Made by a program: the position numbers and the translations under genes
In this document: positions 1 to 8,655 of the stretch, piece by piece
Layout of the letters: every line of letters starts with the position of its first letter
Position numbering within the stretch: position 1 is the first letter of the stretch
Assembly (NCBI GenBank): GCA_026128865.1
Contig: JAHCJE010000016.1
Span: 1 to 35,189, forward strand
Length of the DNA: 35,189 bases
Origin: Phycisphaeraceae bacterium
GTDB lineage: Bacteria > Planctomycetota > Phycisphaerae > Phycisphaerales > UBA1924
Direction of reading: 5' to 3'
Notes under the pieces: model-generated
What the model saw: the letters and a program-made list of their open reading frames with translations, nothing else
Databases searched by the model: none
Told to the model about the DNA's origin: nothing

Positions 1-1
1 C

Positions 2-415
2 CTCCGCCGCGTCGTCGATCGTTGGGCCGACGGGCCGGACTCCGTGCGCGTGGTCTGCGACCGGCACGGCGGGCGGCGCAGTTACGCCGCGATGATCCGC
101 GCCGCCGCGCCCGGACGCGCTGTCGAAGTCCTCGAAGAGAGCGAGCGGTGCAGCCGGTACTCGGTCGGGGGCGAGCGGCTGGTCGTGCAGTTCCGCCCCG
201 AGGCCGAGGATGCGCACCTGCCCGTCGCGCTCGCGTCGATGACCGCCAAGTTCGTTCGTGAACTGGCGATGGCCCGCTTCAACCGCTACTGGTGCGCCCG
301 CGTGCCGGAACTGAAGCCGACGGCCGGCTACGTGCAGGACGCCCGCCGCTGGCTCGGCGACCTGAACGGCGTCCTCAGCGAGACCGAACGGGAGACGCTG
401 GTGCGGATGGCGTAG
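2..415 (+). CDS. RNase HII-like protein, C-terminal part (5' end outside window)
   Basis: The reading frame is open from the left edge, so the gene starts upstream; about 137 residues are visible. The protein contains a stretch around 'LPVALASMTAKFVREL' followed by 'LKPTAGYVQDARRWL'. This recalls the C-terminal part of RNase HII, where an 'ASI.AKV.RD' helix carries active-site residues and is followed by a 'GYGT..H' segment. The match is approximate and the expected upstream catalytic acidic residues lie outside the window, so the enzyme activity is inference. It may be a diverged RNase H-fold protein of planctomycetes rather than true rnhB. The stop at 413-415 lies 54 bases before the likely ribD start, on the same strand, so the two could be co-transcribed. 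Confidence 0.5.
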   Translation, partial: LRRVVDRWADGPDSVRVVCDRHGGRRSYAAMIRAAAPGRAVEVLEESERCSRYSVGGERLVVQFRPEAEDAHLPVALASMTAKFVRELAMARFNRYWCARVPELKPTAGYVQDARRWLGDLNGVLSETERETLVRMA

Positions 416-469
416 CGTCCCGTCTCGATGCCTTGATGCCGCGTGCCTCGATCCCTTCTTCCAGGTCAA

Positions 470-1576
470 ATGCCCGACGCCCGGAACATGCTGGACCTCG
501 CCGCCCGCCTCGCGCTGCGTGCCGCCGGCGACGTGGAGCCGAACCCGATGGTCGGCGCGGTGATCGTCCGCGACGGCGCGGTGATCGGGCTGGGGTACCA
601 CCGGCGTTTCGGCGGCCTGCACGCCGAGCGTGAGGCGCTGGCTGACTGCCGCCGGCGCGGGCACGATCCGCGCGGGGCGACGGTCTTCGTCACGCTCGAG
701 CCGTGCCGCCACCACGGCAAGCAGCCGCCATGTACGGATGCGCTCATCGAAGCGGGCGTGGCGCGGGTGGTGTTCGCGCGGCCTGACCCGCACGAAACGA
801 GCGGCGGCGGGGCATCGCTGCTTCGGGCCGCGGGCATCGCGTGCGAACAGGCGGGCGATTCCTCGCTCGGTGTGCGCGTCGGCGACCCGTTCGTCAAACG
901 AATGACGACCGCCTTGCCGTGGGTCGTCGCCAAGTGGGCGCAGACACACGGCGGGCGTGTCGGCTCGCGCCCCGGCGGGCCGCGATGGATTTCGTGCGAG
1001 GCGTCGCGCCGTCGAGTTCACCGCCTGCGCGCGCGCGTCGATGCCATCGTGACCGGCGTCGGCACGGTGCTCGCCGACGATCCGATGCTGACGGCGCGGG
1101 GAGTTCGCGTGCACCGCGTGGCGCGGCGGGTCGTGATCGACGCGCGGCTGGGGACGCCGCACGGGTGCGCGATCGTGCGGACGGCGCGGGAGACGCCCAC
1201 GACGATCGTGACGGCGGGTGAACCGCCGGCTGAGGCCCGGCGCGTCATGGAGTCTGCGGGCGTGAGCGTTGTCGCGGTCGGCGGGTCAGGGCGCGTCGAC
1301 GCGCAGGCCGCGATGCGTCTGCTCGTCGAGCGATACGGGGTGACGACCGTGCTGCTCGAGGCCGGGCCGCGGCTGCTGGCGTCGATGTTCGAGTCGGGCT
1401 TGGTGGACGCCGTGCTCGTGCACACCGCGCCGCCGACGCCCGGCGATGCGGAGCGGCTCACGACGGAGGAAGAGCGTCTGTGTGGCATGGTTGCGGATGC
1501 CGACCGGCTCACGCTTGTGCGCACAAAGCGAGTCGGTGCGGACGTTGAACGCTGGTACTGTGCTGTCAGGGCCTGA
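470..1576 (+). CDS. ribD: Bifunctional riboflavin deaminase/reductase RibD
   Basis: RibD catalyses two steps of riboflavin synthesis: deamination of the diaminopyrimidine product of GTP cyclohydrolase II, then NADPH-dependent reduction of the ribosyl side chain. It acts in the cytoplasm. The N-terminal cytidine-deaminase-like domain (about residues 1-140) has the zinc motif HAE (His51, Glu53) and PC..HHGKQPPC (Cys79, Cys88). The C-terminal reductase domain starts near 'WVVAKWAQTHGGRV' and has 'VDAIVTGVGTVLADDPMLT'. Length of 368 residues is normal for the family. A GTG at 443 would add nine residues, but the ATG at 470 with an upstream AGG fits the usual short N-terminus. The other riboflavin genes are not in the window. 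Its stop overlaps the convergent ygfZ stop by 11 bases. Confidence 0.93.
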   Translation: MPDARNMLDLAARLALRAAGDVEPNPMVGAVIVRDGAVIGLGYHRRFGGLHAEREALADCRRRGHDPRGATVFVTLEPCRHHGKQPPCTDALIEAGVARVVFARPDPHETSGGGASLLRAAGIACEQAGDSSLGVRVGDPFVKRMTTALPWVVAKWAQTHGGRVGSRPGGPRWISCEASRRRVHRLRARVDAIVTGVGTVLADDPMLTARGVRVHRVARRVVIDARLGTPHGCAIVRTARETPTTIVTAGEPPAEARRVMESAGVSVVAVGGSGRVDAQAAMRLLVERYGVTTVLLEAGPRLLASMFESGLVDAVLVHTAPPTPGDAERLTTEEERLCGMVADADRLTLVRTKRVGADVERWYCAVRA

Positions 1577-2771
1577 GCGATCGGTGGAACGCCAGCCCGT
1601 CCTGCACTGTTGCCGCCACGCGGACGCCGCTCGCTTCGACGGCGAGCCGTGTGCCGGGCGCACTCTGGGCCGATCGCACCATCGCGAAGCAGACCGGCAC
1701 GCCGCCGAGCATCGGGGAGATGGTCGAACTCGTTACCGCGCCGATCGGCTTGTCGCCCGCATCCTCCGCAAAGACGGCGTCGCCGGTCACCGGCTGCGGC
1801 GTCTCGCGCGCGTCGCCGGCATCGTCAAACCTCAGCGCGACCAGCCGCTGCTTCGGCTGGCCCAGCGACTCCATGCGCGCGACGACCTCCTGCCCGAGGT
1901 AGCACCCCTTGCGGAACGAGACGCGGTCGTGAAGCACGCCGGTCTCGTGCGGCAGCGAGTCCGGGCCGAAGTCGAGGTAGTAGAGGGGCGTGCCCGCCTC
2001 GATGCGGGCGACGTTGTAGGCGAGCCAGCCGATGGGGCGCAGGCGCGCCCGCTCCGCGCCGGGGTCGAAGGCCTCGGGGGCATCCCGCAGCCAGCCGCCG
2101 GCTTCGAGAAGCCGGTCGAAGACGCGCGCGGCGGCGTCGGTCGGCACGAACAGTTCCAGCCCGGCCTCGCCGGCCGAGTCGTCGCGGACGACGATGACAC
2201 CCGCGCCGGCAATGACGGCGGTTGTCACCTCGCCCGGGTCGAGCGACGCCGCGGGCCGGTCGCCCGTCGAGTCGGCCGCGGCGTCGAGCAGTGCGCGGGC
2301 CGCCGGGCCGTGCAGCGCGAGGCGGTGCGTCTCGGCGGTCGCGTCGCGGAAGGCCACGTCCTCGGTGAAGATGAACGCGGGGAGCGTGTCGATCGTGCGC
2401 TTGAGCGCATGGGCGTCGAGTTCGAGGAGCGTGCGGTCGCCGAGTTCGATCACGCGCAGGTCCGCGTCGATCCGTCCCTTGCGGTTCAGCCAGAAGGCGC
2501 GCCGCGCGTGCAGAGGCTCCAGGCCGCGGAGTTCCTGCGTGACCATGCGGTTGAGGAAGTCGAGGCGGTCGGAGCCTGTGACCTCGATCGTCGCGCGGTG
2601 CGGGAGGTCGAGCAGGCCGCACGACCGGCGAATCGCGGCGTACTCCAGCGGCATCGGGCCGAACGCCTGGATCACCTCGATCGCCAGCACCGGGTCGCCG
2701 GGCGCGGCGTAGGGCGAGGTGAGCGGCTCGGCGGCGGCCGTGTGCGCGACGATGGGGCTGGGGTGCGCCAT
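1566..2771 (-). CDS. ygfZ: YgfZ/GcvT-fold folate-binding protein
   Basis: This is a folate-dependent protein of the GcvT fold that supports maturation or repair of certain iron-sulfur enzymes. The diagnostic YgfZ motif KGCYLGQE is at residues 288-295, with the reactive cysteine at 290; aminomethyltransferase GcvT itself lacks this motif. The N-terminal part ('CGLLDLPHRATIEVTGSDRL', residues 51-70) is the usual start of the GcvT-like domain, and the C-terminal beta barrel follows residue 300. Length is 401 residues, somewhat longer than the E. coli protein (about 326), mostly from an N-terminal leader of about 30 residues. The start at 2771 is the only well-placed ATG. It is convergent with ribD and lies 35 bases upstream of no other minus-strand start, so it is probably transcribed alone or after the ABC genes. 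Confidence 0.9.
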   Translation of the reverse strand: MAHPSPIVAHTAAAEPLTSPYAAPGDPVLAIEVIQAFGPMPLEYAAIRRSCGLLDLPHRATIEVTGSDRLDFLNRMVTQELRGLEPLHARRAFWLNRKGRIDADLRVIELGDRTLLELDAHALKRTIDTLPAFIFTEDVAFRDATAETHRLALHGPAARALLDAAADSTGDRPAASLDPGEVTTAVIAGAGVIVVRDDSAGEAGLELFVPTDAAARVFDRLLEAGGWLRDAPEAFDPGAERARLRPIGWLAYNVARIEAGTPLYYLDFGPDSLPHETGVLHDRVSFRKGCYLGQEVVARMESLGQPKQRLVALRFDDAGDARETPQPVTGDAVFAEDAGDKPIGAVTSSTISPMLGGVPVCFAMVRSAQSAPGTRLAVEASGVRVAATVQDGLAFHRSLRP

Positions 2772-2805
2772 GCCGGGAGACGGTAGCCCGCCGCTTCGGC
2801 CGGGG

Positions 2806-3975
2806 TCAGAAGTCGCGCCGTGCGAAGATGACGCAGGATAGCGCGAGCACGACGGCCTCGAAGGCGAAGGAAGTGCCGAGGATCCACAGCACGGATCGCT
2901 CCCGCAGGATCGTCGCCGAGCGCATGGAGAGGTCGTACTGGCTGAACTCCACTTCTGCGGTCTGCTCGTCGACGGTCGTCTGCCTGGGCATGTCGCTCGA
3001 TCCGGTAAGCGCTTCGAGGTCCGCCATCGAGATGAGCGTGCGCTCCAGCAGGTCGATCGTTTCGCCGGTCTTGGGCACGATCGTCTTGGCAGCGAAGAGG
3101 ATGCCGGACCACTTGGCGGCCTGAGCGGCGGTCTTCTCCGCGCTGGCTCGCTTGTCGCGCAGGCCCTTGAGGAAGGGGTTGACTCCGGCGACCTCCTCCT
3201 CGGTCGGGTGGTAGTCCTCGGGGAGTTCCTCGCCCAGGGAGCGTCGCTCGGCGATCAGGAGTTGCCGGGTGTTGCCTTCGGCCTGCGCGACCTGCCGCAC
3301 GAGGGCGTCCCGCTGCGCCTCGGCCATCGAACGCCACTGGACGAGGGCGCCGTCGGCAGCGTTGAGGATGAAGATGAAGAACCAGAACAAGAGCGTCAGC
3401 AGGAGCGAGGCGATCGTCGATCGGGTGAGCAGGCCGAAGAGGACGCACATGCAGAAGAGGAAACTGAAGAACGCGACGACGAGCGGGATGGCGAGGAGCA
3501 GGGCAGGCTCCCACTCGCCCCCGCGCACGCCGATGACGAAGAACGACGCCAGGCTGAACACGCCGACCTGGAACGTGACGAAGAGCAGCCCGGCGGCGTA
3601 CTTGGTGAGAAAGAGCCGTATGCGCGAGACGGGCTTGGAGAGCATCATCTCGATCGAGCCGCCGGCGATCAGGTCCGGGATCATCCCCGCGGTGGTGATG
3701 AGCGCGAGAATCGCTGCGATCCAGGCGAGCCAGATCTTCAGCCCGAGACTCAGGAACATCGTCTTGTAGAGGAGGGCAGGAGAGAGGATGTCGCTGTTCA
3801 GCGGGATGAAGTCGAGCCTGAACCAGAGGATGGTGAATCCCTGCTTGTCGATGCCGACGGCCGCGAAGGCCGCCACGACCAGCCCCGAGAGCATCAGGGT
3901 GACCCAGAAGAGTTTCCGCGAGTTGAGTTCGCGGTAGGCGTCCACGAAGAGGGCCGCGGTCTGGCGCATCATCAT
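2806..3975 (-). CDS. ABC-2 type transporter permease
   Basis: This is the membrane partner of the ATPase encoded immediately upstream. It has 389 residues and about six hydrophobic segments: near residues 22-42 (KLFWVTLMLSGLVVAAF), then around 'IWLAWIAAILALITTAG', 'LLFVTFQVGVFSLASFFVI', 'LLLAIPLVVAFFSFLFCMCV', 'SLLLTLLFWFFIFIL', and the last near the C-terminus (AFEAVVLALSCVIFARRDF). A large polar loop of about 150 residues separates the fifth and sixth segments. The 'SKPVSRIRLFLTKY' segment before TM3 is typical of ABC-2 permeases of the NosY/YhfA type. The start ATG at 3975 overlaps the ATPase stop as ATGA, so translation is coupled; a longer upstream frame into the ATPase gene is a shadow. 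Substrate is unknown. Confidence 0.85.
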   Translation of the reverse strand: MMMRQTAALFVDAYRELNSRKLFWVTLMLSGLVVAAFAAVGIDKQGFTILWFRLDFIPLNSDILSPALLYKTMFLSLGLKIWLAWIAAILALITTAGMIPDLIAGGSIEMMLSKPVSRIRLFLTKYAAGLLFVTFQVGVFSLASFFVIGVRGGEWEPALLLAIPLVVAFFSFLFCMCVLFGLLTRSTIASLLLTLLFWFFIFILNAADGALVQWRSMAEAQRDALVRQVAQAEGNTRQLLIAERRSLGEELPEDYHPTEEEVAGVNPFLKGLRDKRASAEKTAAQAAKWSGILFAAKTIVPKTGETIDLLERTLISMADLEALTGSSDMPRQTTVDEQTAEVEFSQYDLSMRSATILRERSVLWILGTSFAFEAVVLALSCVIFARRDF

Positions 3976-5120
3976 GGCGTGCGCCCCTTGCGGGCGCGGT
4001 CCGCGCCGGGCTTGAGCGTCGCGCCCGTGCTTGGGTCGGTGACGGCCTGCATGAAGAGGTCCTCCAGCGACGGGCGGTTCTGGCGGATCGAACGGATCAC
4101 CGCGCCCCGCTCGCGCAGCGCGTCGATGATCGGCTGGATCGTCGCCGGCTCGGTGCTGCCGATGCGCAGCGTCGCGTGGTCGATCTCGAGCCACTCGCCG
4201 GTGGCGAGTTGCCCGTGGTAGCCGACGCGGCGGGTCAGGGGCGAGTGCGTTGGCGGCGCGCGGTCGGTCTCTCGCTCCCCCGGTGCGGGCGGGGTGAGCG
4301 TCGCGTGCTCGCCGTGGCGGATGGCCTCGGGCAGGGCGCGCTGGAAGTACGCTGCCGCGGCGTCAGGCTCCGCGGCCAGTTCGATCTCGTAGCGTCGCTT
4401 ATCCGAGGTCAGTTCGTCGATTGTGCCCTGGCTGACGACCCGCCCCTGCACCAGGATGGCGACGCGGTCGCAGACCATTTCGAGTTCGGAGAGGAGGTGG
4501 GAGTTGATGAAGACCGTCCGCCCCTCGGAACGGAGCCGCTGGACGATCTCGCGGATGTCGCGGCGGCCGACGGGGTCCACGCCGTCGGTCGGCTCGTCGA
4601 GCAGGACGACCTCGGGCGAGTTCACGAGCGACTGGGCGATGCCGATGCGTTGGCGCATGCCCTTGGAGTAGGAGCCGACCTTCTTCTTCGCCCATTCCTT
4701 CATGCCGACGAGTTCGAGCAGTTCGCCGGTGCGGTGCCGGCGATCCGCGCGCGATACGCCCGCGAGCGAGCCGTAGAAATCGACGACCTGCGAGCCTGTG
4801 AGGTACGGCGGGAAGCGGTGGTGCTCGGGCAGGTAGCCGACCTTCGCCAGCGTCGCCTTGTGCCCGACCGGCTCGCCGAGCATCGTGCCGCGGCACTCGG
4901 TCGGGCGGATGACGGTCATCAGGATCTTGACGAGGGTGGACTTGCCCGCGCCGTTCGGGCCGAGCAGGCCGAAGACCTCGCCGCGACGGACCTGCATGTC
5001 GATCCCGCACAGGGCGCGGATCCGCCCCCGGTATGTCTTCGCCACGTGGTGCAGGTCGATGACGAGGCCGTCGCTCCGCACGGCGGGGTTCACAGGCTCA
5101 TCGACGGTGGCGGTGGTCAT
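3972..5120 (-). CDS. ABC transporter ATP-binding protein
   Basis: This is the ATPase subunit of an ABC-2 exporter. Residues 54-62 form Walker A (GPNGAGKST), the signature is at 151-157 (YSKGMRQ), Walker B and D-loop follow at 171-183 (VVLLDEPTDGVDP), and the H-loop His is at 208. The C-terminal 150 residues after the ATPase core are longer than average and include a linker around residues 270-300 rich in Pro, Glu and Arg, then a regulatory-like domain ending 'IRQNRPSLEDLFMQ', as in CcmA/NatA-type proteins. It is the first gene of a two-gene operon with the permease (ATGA overlap). Function as a pair is secure; the transported substrate is not identifiable. Confidence 0.93.
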   Translation of the reverse strand: MTTATVDEPVNPAVRSDGLVIDLHHVAKTYRGRIRALCGIDMQVRRGEVFGLLGPNGAGKSTLVKILMTVIRPTECRGTMLGEPVGHKATLAKVGYLPEHHRFPPYLTGSQVVDFYGSLAGVSRADRRHRTGELLELVGMKEWAKKKVGSYSKGMRQRIGIAQSLVNSPEVVLLDEPTDGVDPVGRRDIREIVQRLRSEGRTVFINSHLLSELEMVCDRVAILVQGRVVSQGTIDELTSDKRRYEIELAAEPDAAAAYFQRALPEAIRHGEHATLTPPAPGERETDRAPPTHSPLTRRVGYHGQLATGEWLEIDHATLRIGSTEPATIQPIIDALRERGAVIRSIRQNRPSLEDLFMQAVTDPSTGATLKPGADRARKGRTP

Positions 5121-5159
5121 GCGGGTCGGCTCCCCCTGATCATCTTTGGGTGTGTCAGG

Positions 5160-5810
5160 CTACCGCTTTCGCGCGACGACGTGGAAGACATGCCAGTGCT
5201 TGGGCGTGCCCAAGGCGTCAGCGCCGGGTTTCTCATCCTCGTCGAAGCGTTCCAGGTCGAAGGGGTCGAGCATGGCGAGGGCGTGTTCGCGTGTCTGATG
5301 CGAACGATCCGGGAGCGAGGCCCAGGTGTCCCGGTCGCCAAACAGCTGACCGCAAAACCGACCGCCCCGCCTGATCGCTGCGACGATCGACACCCAGAGC
5401 GCGTCAAAGGCGTGCGGGGGGCAGAACGGCAGCGAGAAACTCGCGTTCACCAGATCACACTCGGGAACCCTGAGGCCCTCGAACGGGGCGTGGAGAGTCG
5501 TGAGCCCGTCGCGGTGGGGAAGGTCGCCGCGTGCGAGGAGGCGAGAGAAGGCGTCCGGGTGGCCGTCGATGGCGAGCACGTGCCAGCCGCGCCGGAGGAG
5601 TTCCGCCGTGTCGCGTCCCTCGCCGCACCCGAGATCGACCGCCAGGCGCGGCCGGTGCGTGGATGGCTCACGATCGAATCGATCGAGCGCGAGCAGGAGC
5701 GTCTCACGCGCCGGTTTCCCGGCCACAGCCTCGAAGTACCCCGGCCAGTCGCGCTGTGCCGCGTACGCCTGCGCCGGAAGCCCGGACGGCAGCGTTGAAC
5801 CGGCGGACAT
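5160..5810 (-). CDS. Class I SAM-dependent methyltransferase (TehB-like)
   Basis: The protein has 216 residues. SAM-binding motif I is DLGCGEGRD at residues 59-67, followed by the acidic end of beta-2 in 'VLAIDGHPDAF' and 'CDLVNASFSLPFC', which resembles TehB-type small methyltransferases. The end ('PKHWHVFHVVARKR') is also typical of that group. An ATG eight codons further upstream (5834) exists, but it would overlap the divergent ubiD-like start at 5822; the ATG at 5810 leaves a short 11-base gap and is preferred. Its gene is divergent from the UbiD-family gene, so the two probably share a regulatory region inside their 5' ends. The substrate is unknown. Confidence 0.8.
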   Translation of the reverse strand: MSAGSTLPSGLPAQAYAAQRDWPGYFEAVAGKPARETLLLALDRFDREPSTHRPRLAVDLGCGEGRDTAELLRRGWHVLAIDGHPDAFSRLLARGDLPHRDGLTTLHAPFEGLRVPECDLVNASFSLPFCPPHAFDALWVSIVAAIRRGGRFCGQLFGDRDTWASLPDRSHQTREHALAMLDPFDLERFDEDEKPGADALGTPKHWHVFHVVARKR

Positions 5811-5821
5811 AGGCTGGGGCT

Positions 5822-7900
5822 GTGTACCGGACACTCGGCGAGTTTACGGCGGCTCTCGAACGCGCGGGGGAACTGGCTCGCATCCGCGTGTCCGTCTCGC
5901 CCGTCCTCGAGATCGCCGAGATCGCCGACCGCGAGAGCAAGTCTCCGGCCCCGAAGGCGCCGAGCGCGGCCGCCCGGCGGACGGATCCCGCCCACGCGAG
6001 CCTCGGCGGACGGGCGCTGCTCTTCGAGAACGTCGAGGGGTCGGACTTCCCCGTCCTCATCAACGCCTTCGGCTCGTACCGGCGCATGGAAGTTGCGCTC
6101 GGGTGCGCCAGCGATGGCGGCTTCGAGTCCATCGCGGCACGCATCGCCTCGCTCGTCCGTCCGCAGCCGCCGCGCGGCCTCGGAGAGGCCCTGGCAAAGG
6201 CCCGCGAGTTGTTTCCGTTGCTAAGGGTCGGACCGCGCCGCGTGGCGCGGGCGGCGTGCCACGAGGTCGTGCTGACCGGCGATGCGATCGACCTGCGCCG
6301 CCTGCCGCTGATCCGCTGCTGGCCCTTCGATGGCGATCTCGCAGCGGTCGGCTACCCGTCAGGCGTGAACGGCGGCGTGCCCGGCGTCGAACACGGCGAC
6401 GAGTGGGACCGCCTGTACCGCGGCCGATACGTCACGCTCGCCGGCGTCCACACCATCCACGCCGACGACGCGGGCAAGGAGAAGCCGCCGAGCCACAACA
6501 TCGGTATGTACCGGATGCAACTCATGGGACGCCGCCTGCTGGCGATGCACTGGCACATGCACCACGACGGGGCGCGCCACTGGCGGTCGTGGAAGGAGCG
6601 CGGCGAGCGCATGCCGGTCGCCATCGCGCTCGGGGGCGAGAGCGTGCTCCCCTACGCCGCGACCTGCCCGCTGCCGCCGGGCATCAGCGAACTGCTGATG
6701 GCGGGGTTCCTGAACGGGGGGGGGATTCCGATGGTGCGGGCGAGGACGGTTCCCGTGCGCGTGCCGGCGAACTCGGAGATCGTCATCGAGGGATGGGTCT
6801 CGACCGAGGCGGGCTATCCCGGGTGGAATCCGCGCGATGCGGCGTGCGGCCCGCTCGGCCCGGGTGCTCTCTTCGAAGGCCCCTTCGGCGACCACACGGG
6901 CTTCTATTCCCTCCCGGATCGGTACCCGATCATGGAGGTAACGGCCGTCACGCACCGGCGCGGCGCCGTGTATCCCACAACAATCGTCGGTCTCCCGCCG
7001 CAGGAGGACTACTACCTCGGCAAGGCGACCGAGCGGATCATGCTGCCGCTGCTGCGGACGATCATCCCGGACATCGAAGACTATGACCTGCCGATGTTCG
7101 GCGCGTTCCACAACTGCGTCTTCATCCGCATCCGGAAGCACTACCCGCTGCACGCGCGGCGCGTCATGCACGCCGTCTGGGGCGCGGGGCAAATGTCGTG
7201 GACGAAGACCGTCTTCGTCGTGGACGCGGCGGTCGACATGCACGACCGGCGCGCCGTGATGGAAGCGGCGGCGCGGTGGTGCGACCCCGCGCGGGACATC
7301 GAGACTGTGCACGGGCCGCTGGACATCCTCGACCACGCCTCGCCGCACCTCGGCGCGGGGACGAAGATCGGCTTCGACTGCACGCGCAAGCGGCCCGGTG
7401 AGGAAGTGGAGGGTATCGCCGTCGCTGACGGCCCGATGCCGATCGCCGAGGGCGCGAGAGCGGCCTCGATCGTCGGCCATGTCCGCGAGGTGGACGGAGT
7501 TCTCGACGCCCGGCTCGGCGGCGATTGTCCCGGTTGGCTCCTCGTTTGTGCGGACAAGGCTGCGGACTCGACCGGCCGGGCGGGACTCGCTCGACGGATC
7601 ATCGAAGCCGCATTCGAGGCGGGCGCTGGGCTGGTGCGGTTCGTCGTGGTCTTCGGTCGTGGCGTCGCGCTCGACGATGCTGAGGCCGCGCTGTTCCACT
7701 GGCCCGCGAACTGGGATCCGGGCCGGGACACGATCGTCTTACGGGATGAGCGAGGCTCCATGGCGGGATTCGACGCGACGCCGAAGGGGCGCGACGACGC
7801 GGCCGCGGGACGCACCGTCCGCGACTGGCCGCCGTTGCTGGAGATGTCGGGCGAAATCAAGGATCGCGTGTCGGCTCGATGGTCAGAGTACGGGTTGTGA
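5822..7900 (+). CDS. UbiD-family decarboxylase
   Basis: UbiD enzymes use prenylated FMN to (de)carboxylate aromatic or unsaturated acids; bacterial members of this long type often serve menaquinone synthesis by the futalosine route. Visible family motifs include 'PSHNIGMYRMQLMG' (cofactor and metal site), 'VPANSEIVIEGWV', and 'EGPFGDHTGFYS' near residues 350-362. 'DHASPHLGAGTKIGFDCTRKRPGEE' and 'LFHWPANWDPGRD' are also family-typical. The protein has 692 residues against about 490 for E. coli UbiD; the extra length lies in the N-terminal 120 residues and the C-terminal 150. The start is a GTG at 5822, directly facing the methyltransferase gene. No ubiX (prenyl-FMN synthase) is present here, so the cofactor must be supplied from elsewhere in the genome. 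The exact pathway is inference. Confidence 0.85.
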   Translation: MYRTLGEFTAALERAGELARIRVSVSPVLEIAEIADRESKSPAPKAPSAAARRTDPAHASLGGRALLFENVEGSDFPVLINAFGSYRRMEVALGCASDGGFESIAARIASLVRPQPPRGLGEALAKARELFPLLRVGPRRVARAACHEVVLTGDAIDLRRLPLIRCWPFDGDLAAVGYPSGVNGGVPGVEHGDEWDRLYRGRYVTLAGVHTIHADDAGKEKPPSHNIGMYRMQLMGRRLLAMHWHMHHDGARHWRSWKERGERMPVAIALGGESVLPYAATCPLPPGISELLMAGFLNGGGIPMVRARTVPVRVPANSEIVIEGWVSTEAGYPGWNPRDAACGPLGPGALFEGPFGDHTGFYSLPDRYPIMEVTAVTHRRGAVYPTTIVGLPPQEDYYLGKATERIMLPLLRTIIPDIEDYDLPMFGAFHNCVFIRIRKHYPLHARRVMHAVWGAGQMSWTKTVFVVDAAVDMHDRRAVMEAAARWCDPARDIETVHGPLDILDHASPHLGAGTKIGFDCTRKRPGEEVEGIAVADGPMPIAEGARAASIVGHVREVDGVLDARLGGDCPGWLLVCADKAADSTGRAGLARRIIEAAFEAGAGLVRFVVVFGRGVALDDAEAALFHWPANWDPGRDTIVLRDERGSMAGFDATPKGRDDAAAGRTVRDWPPLLEMSGEIKDRVSARWSEYGL

Positions 7901-7918
7901 CCGAGACTTGGCCGTCGG

Positions 7919-8407
7919 TCAGGACTCGCCGCGCAACCGGCGCAGTTCGTCAAGCGTGTGTTCGAGTTGCCGCTTGAGGCAGCGCACGCGGAGGAGCGAA
8001 CGGACTCGCGTGAGCAACTCGACTCGGTTGACAGGCTTGGTGAGGAAATCGTCCGCCCCCGCCTCGACAGCCCGCTCGACGTCGCCGACTTCGTTGAGGG
8101 CCGTCACCATGATGACAGGGATGTCGCGAGTGGCCGGGTTGGACTTGATCCGCTCGCAGACCTGGAACCCGCTCATGCGAGGCATCATCACGTCGAGGAG
8201 AACGATGTCGGGGGCTGCCTGTTCGATGGCGGTCATGGCCTCCACACCGTCGCGGGCGGTGCGGACGGGGCACTCGAGTTCCTCGAGGTAGGCCTGGAGA
8301 AGTTCGAGGTTCTGCTCGTTGTCGTCGACCACGAGGACGGACGCTTGGGAGGCATCGAAGTCGGCCGCGTCGAGCGGGTCGCCGATCCCGTCCGGTGTCT
8401 GGGGCAT
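7919..8407 (-). CDS. Single-domain response regulator (receiver domain)
   Basis: A stand-alone REC protein of 162 residues. The acidic pocket is Asp28-Asp29 (VVDDN), the phosphoacceptor is Asp72 (VLLDVMMP), the conserved Thr is 102 (VTAL) and the Lys is 124 (FLTKPV), so it should be phosphorylatable. There is no output domain; the last 20 residues are a charged helix (LKRQLEHTLDELRRLR). A GGAG lies eight bases before the ATG at 8407, which decides the start; a longer frame to 8674 runs into non-coding sequence. No histidine kinase is nearby, so it is an orphan. Such proteins act as phosphorelay intermediates or by protein contact. It converges on the ubiD-like gene with an 18-base gap. Confidence 0.85.
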   Translation of the reverse strand: MPQTPDGIGDPLDAADFDASQASVLVVDDNEQNLELLQAYLEELECPVRTARDGVEAMTAIEQAAPDIVLLDVMMPRMSGFQVCERIKSNPATRDIPVIMVTALNEVGDVERAVEAGADDFLTKPVNRVELLTRVRSLLRVRCLKRQLEHTLDELRRLRGES

Positions 8408-8655
8408 GGTCGGGTCTCCGCGCCGGGCACTCGGCCCGGACGCCACGATGGTAATGCCCATCGCCGCGTTGAGTCGGGTTCTGCGATCCTGGAGCCTGGT
8501 TTTCTGCTCTAGGCCGATGAGTACCTGGGGTCGGCTTGATTCAGGGGGGGGCGGAGGGAAGAATCCAGAGGTGCTAGGTCCGGGAAGGCTCAGGTTTCCA
8601 AGACCTTCCTGGACAGCCAGTTGCGCAAGTCGGGCCCAGGGAACGGAGCCTGTTG

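Noticed and set aside
4176..5798. 540-codon plus-strand frame across the ABC ATPase and methyltransferase
   Set aside because: Antisense to two genes with intact catalytic motifs.
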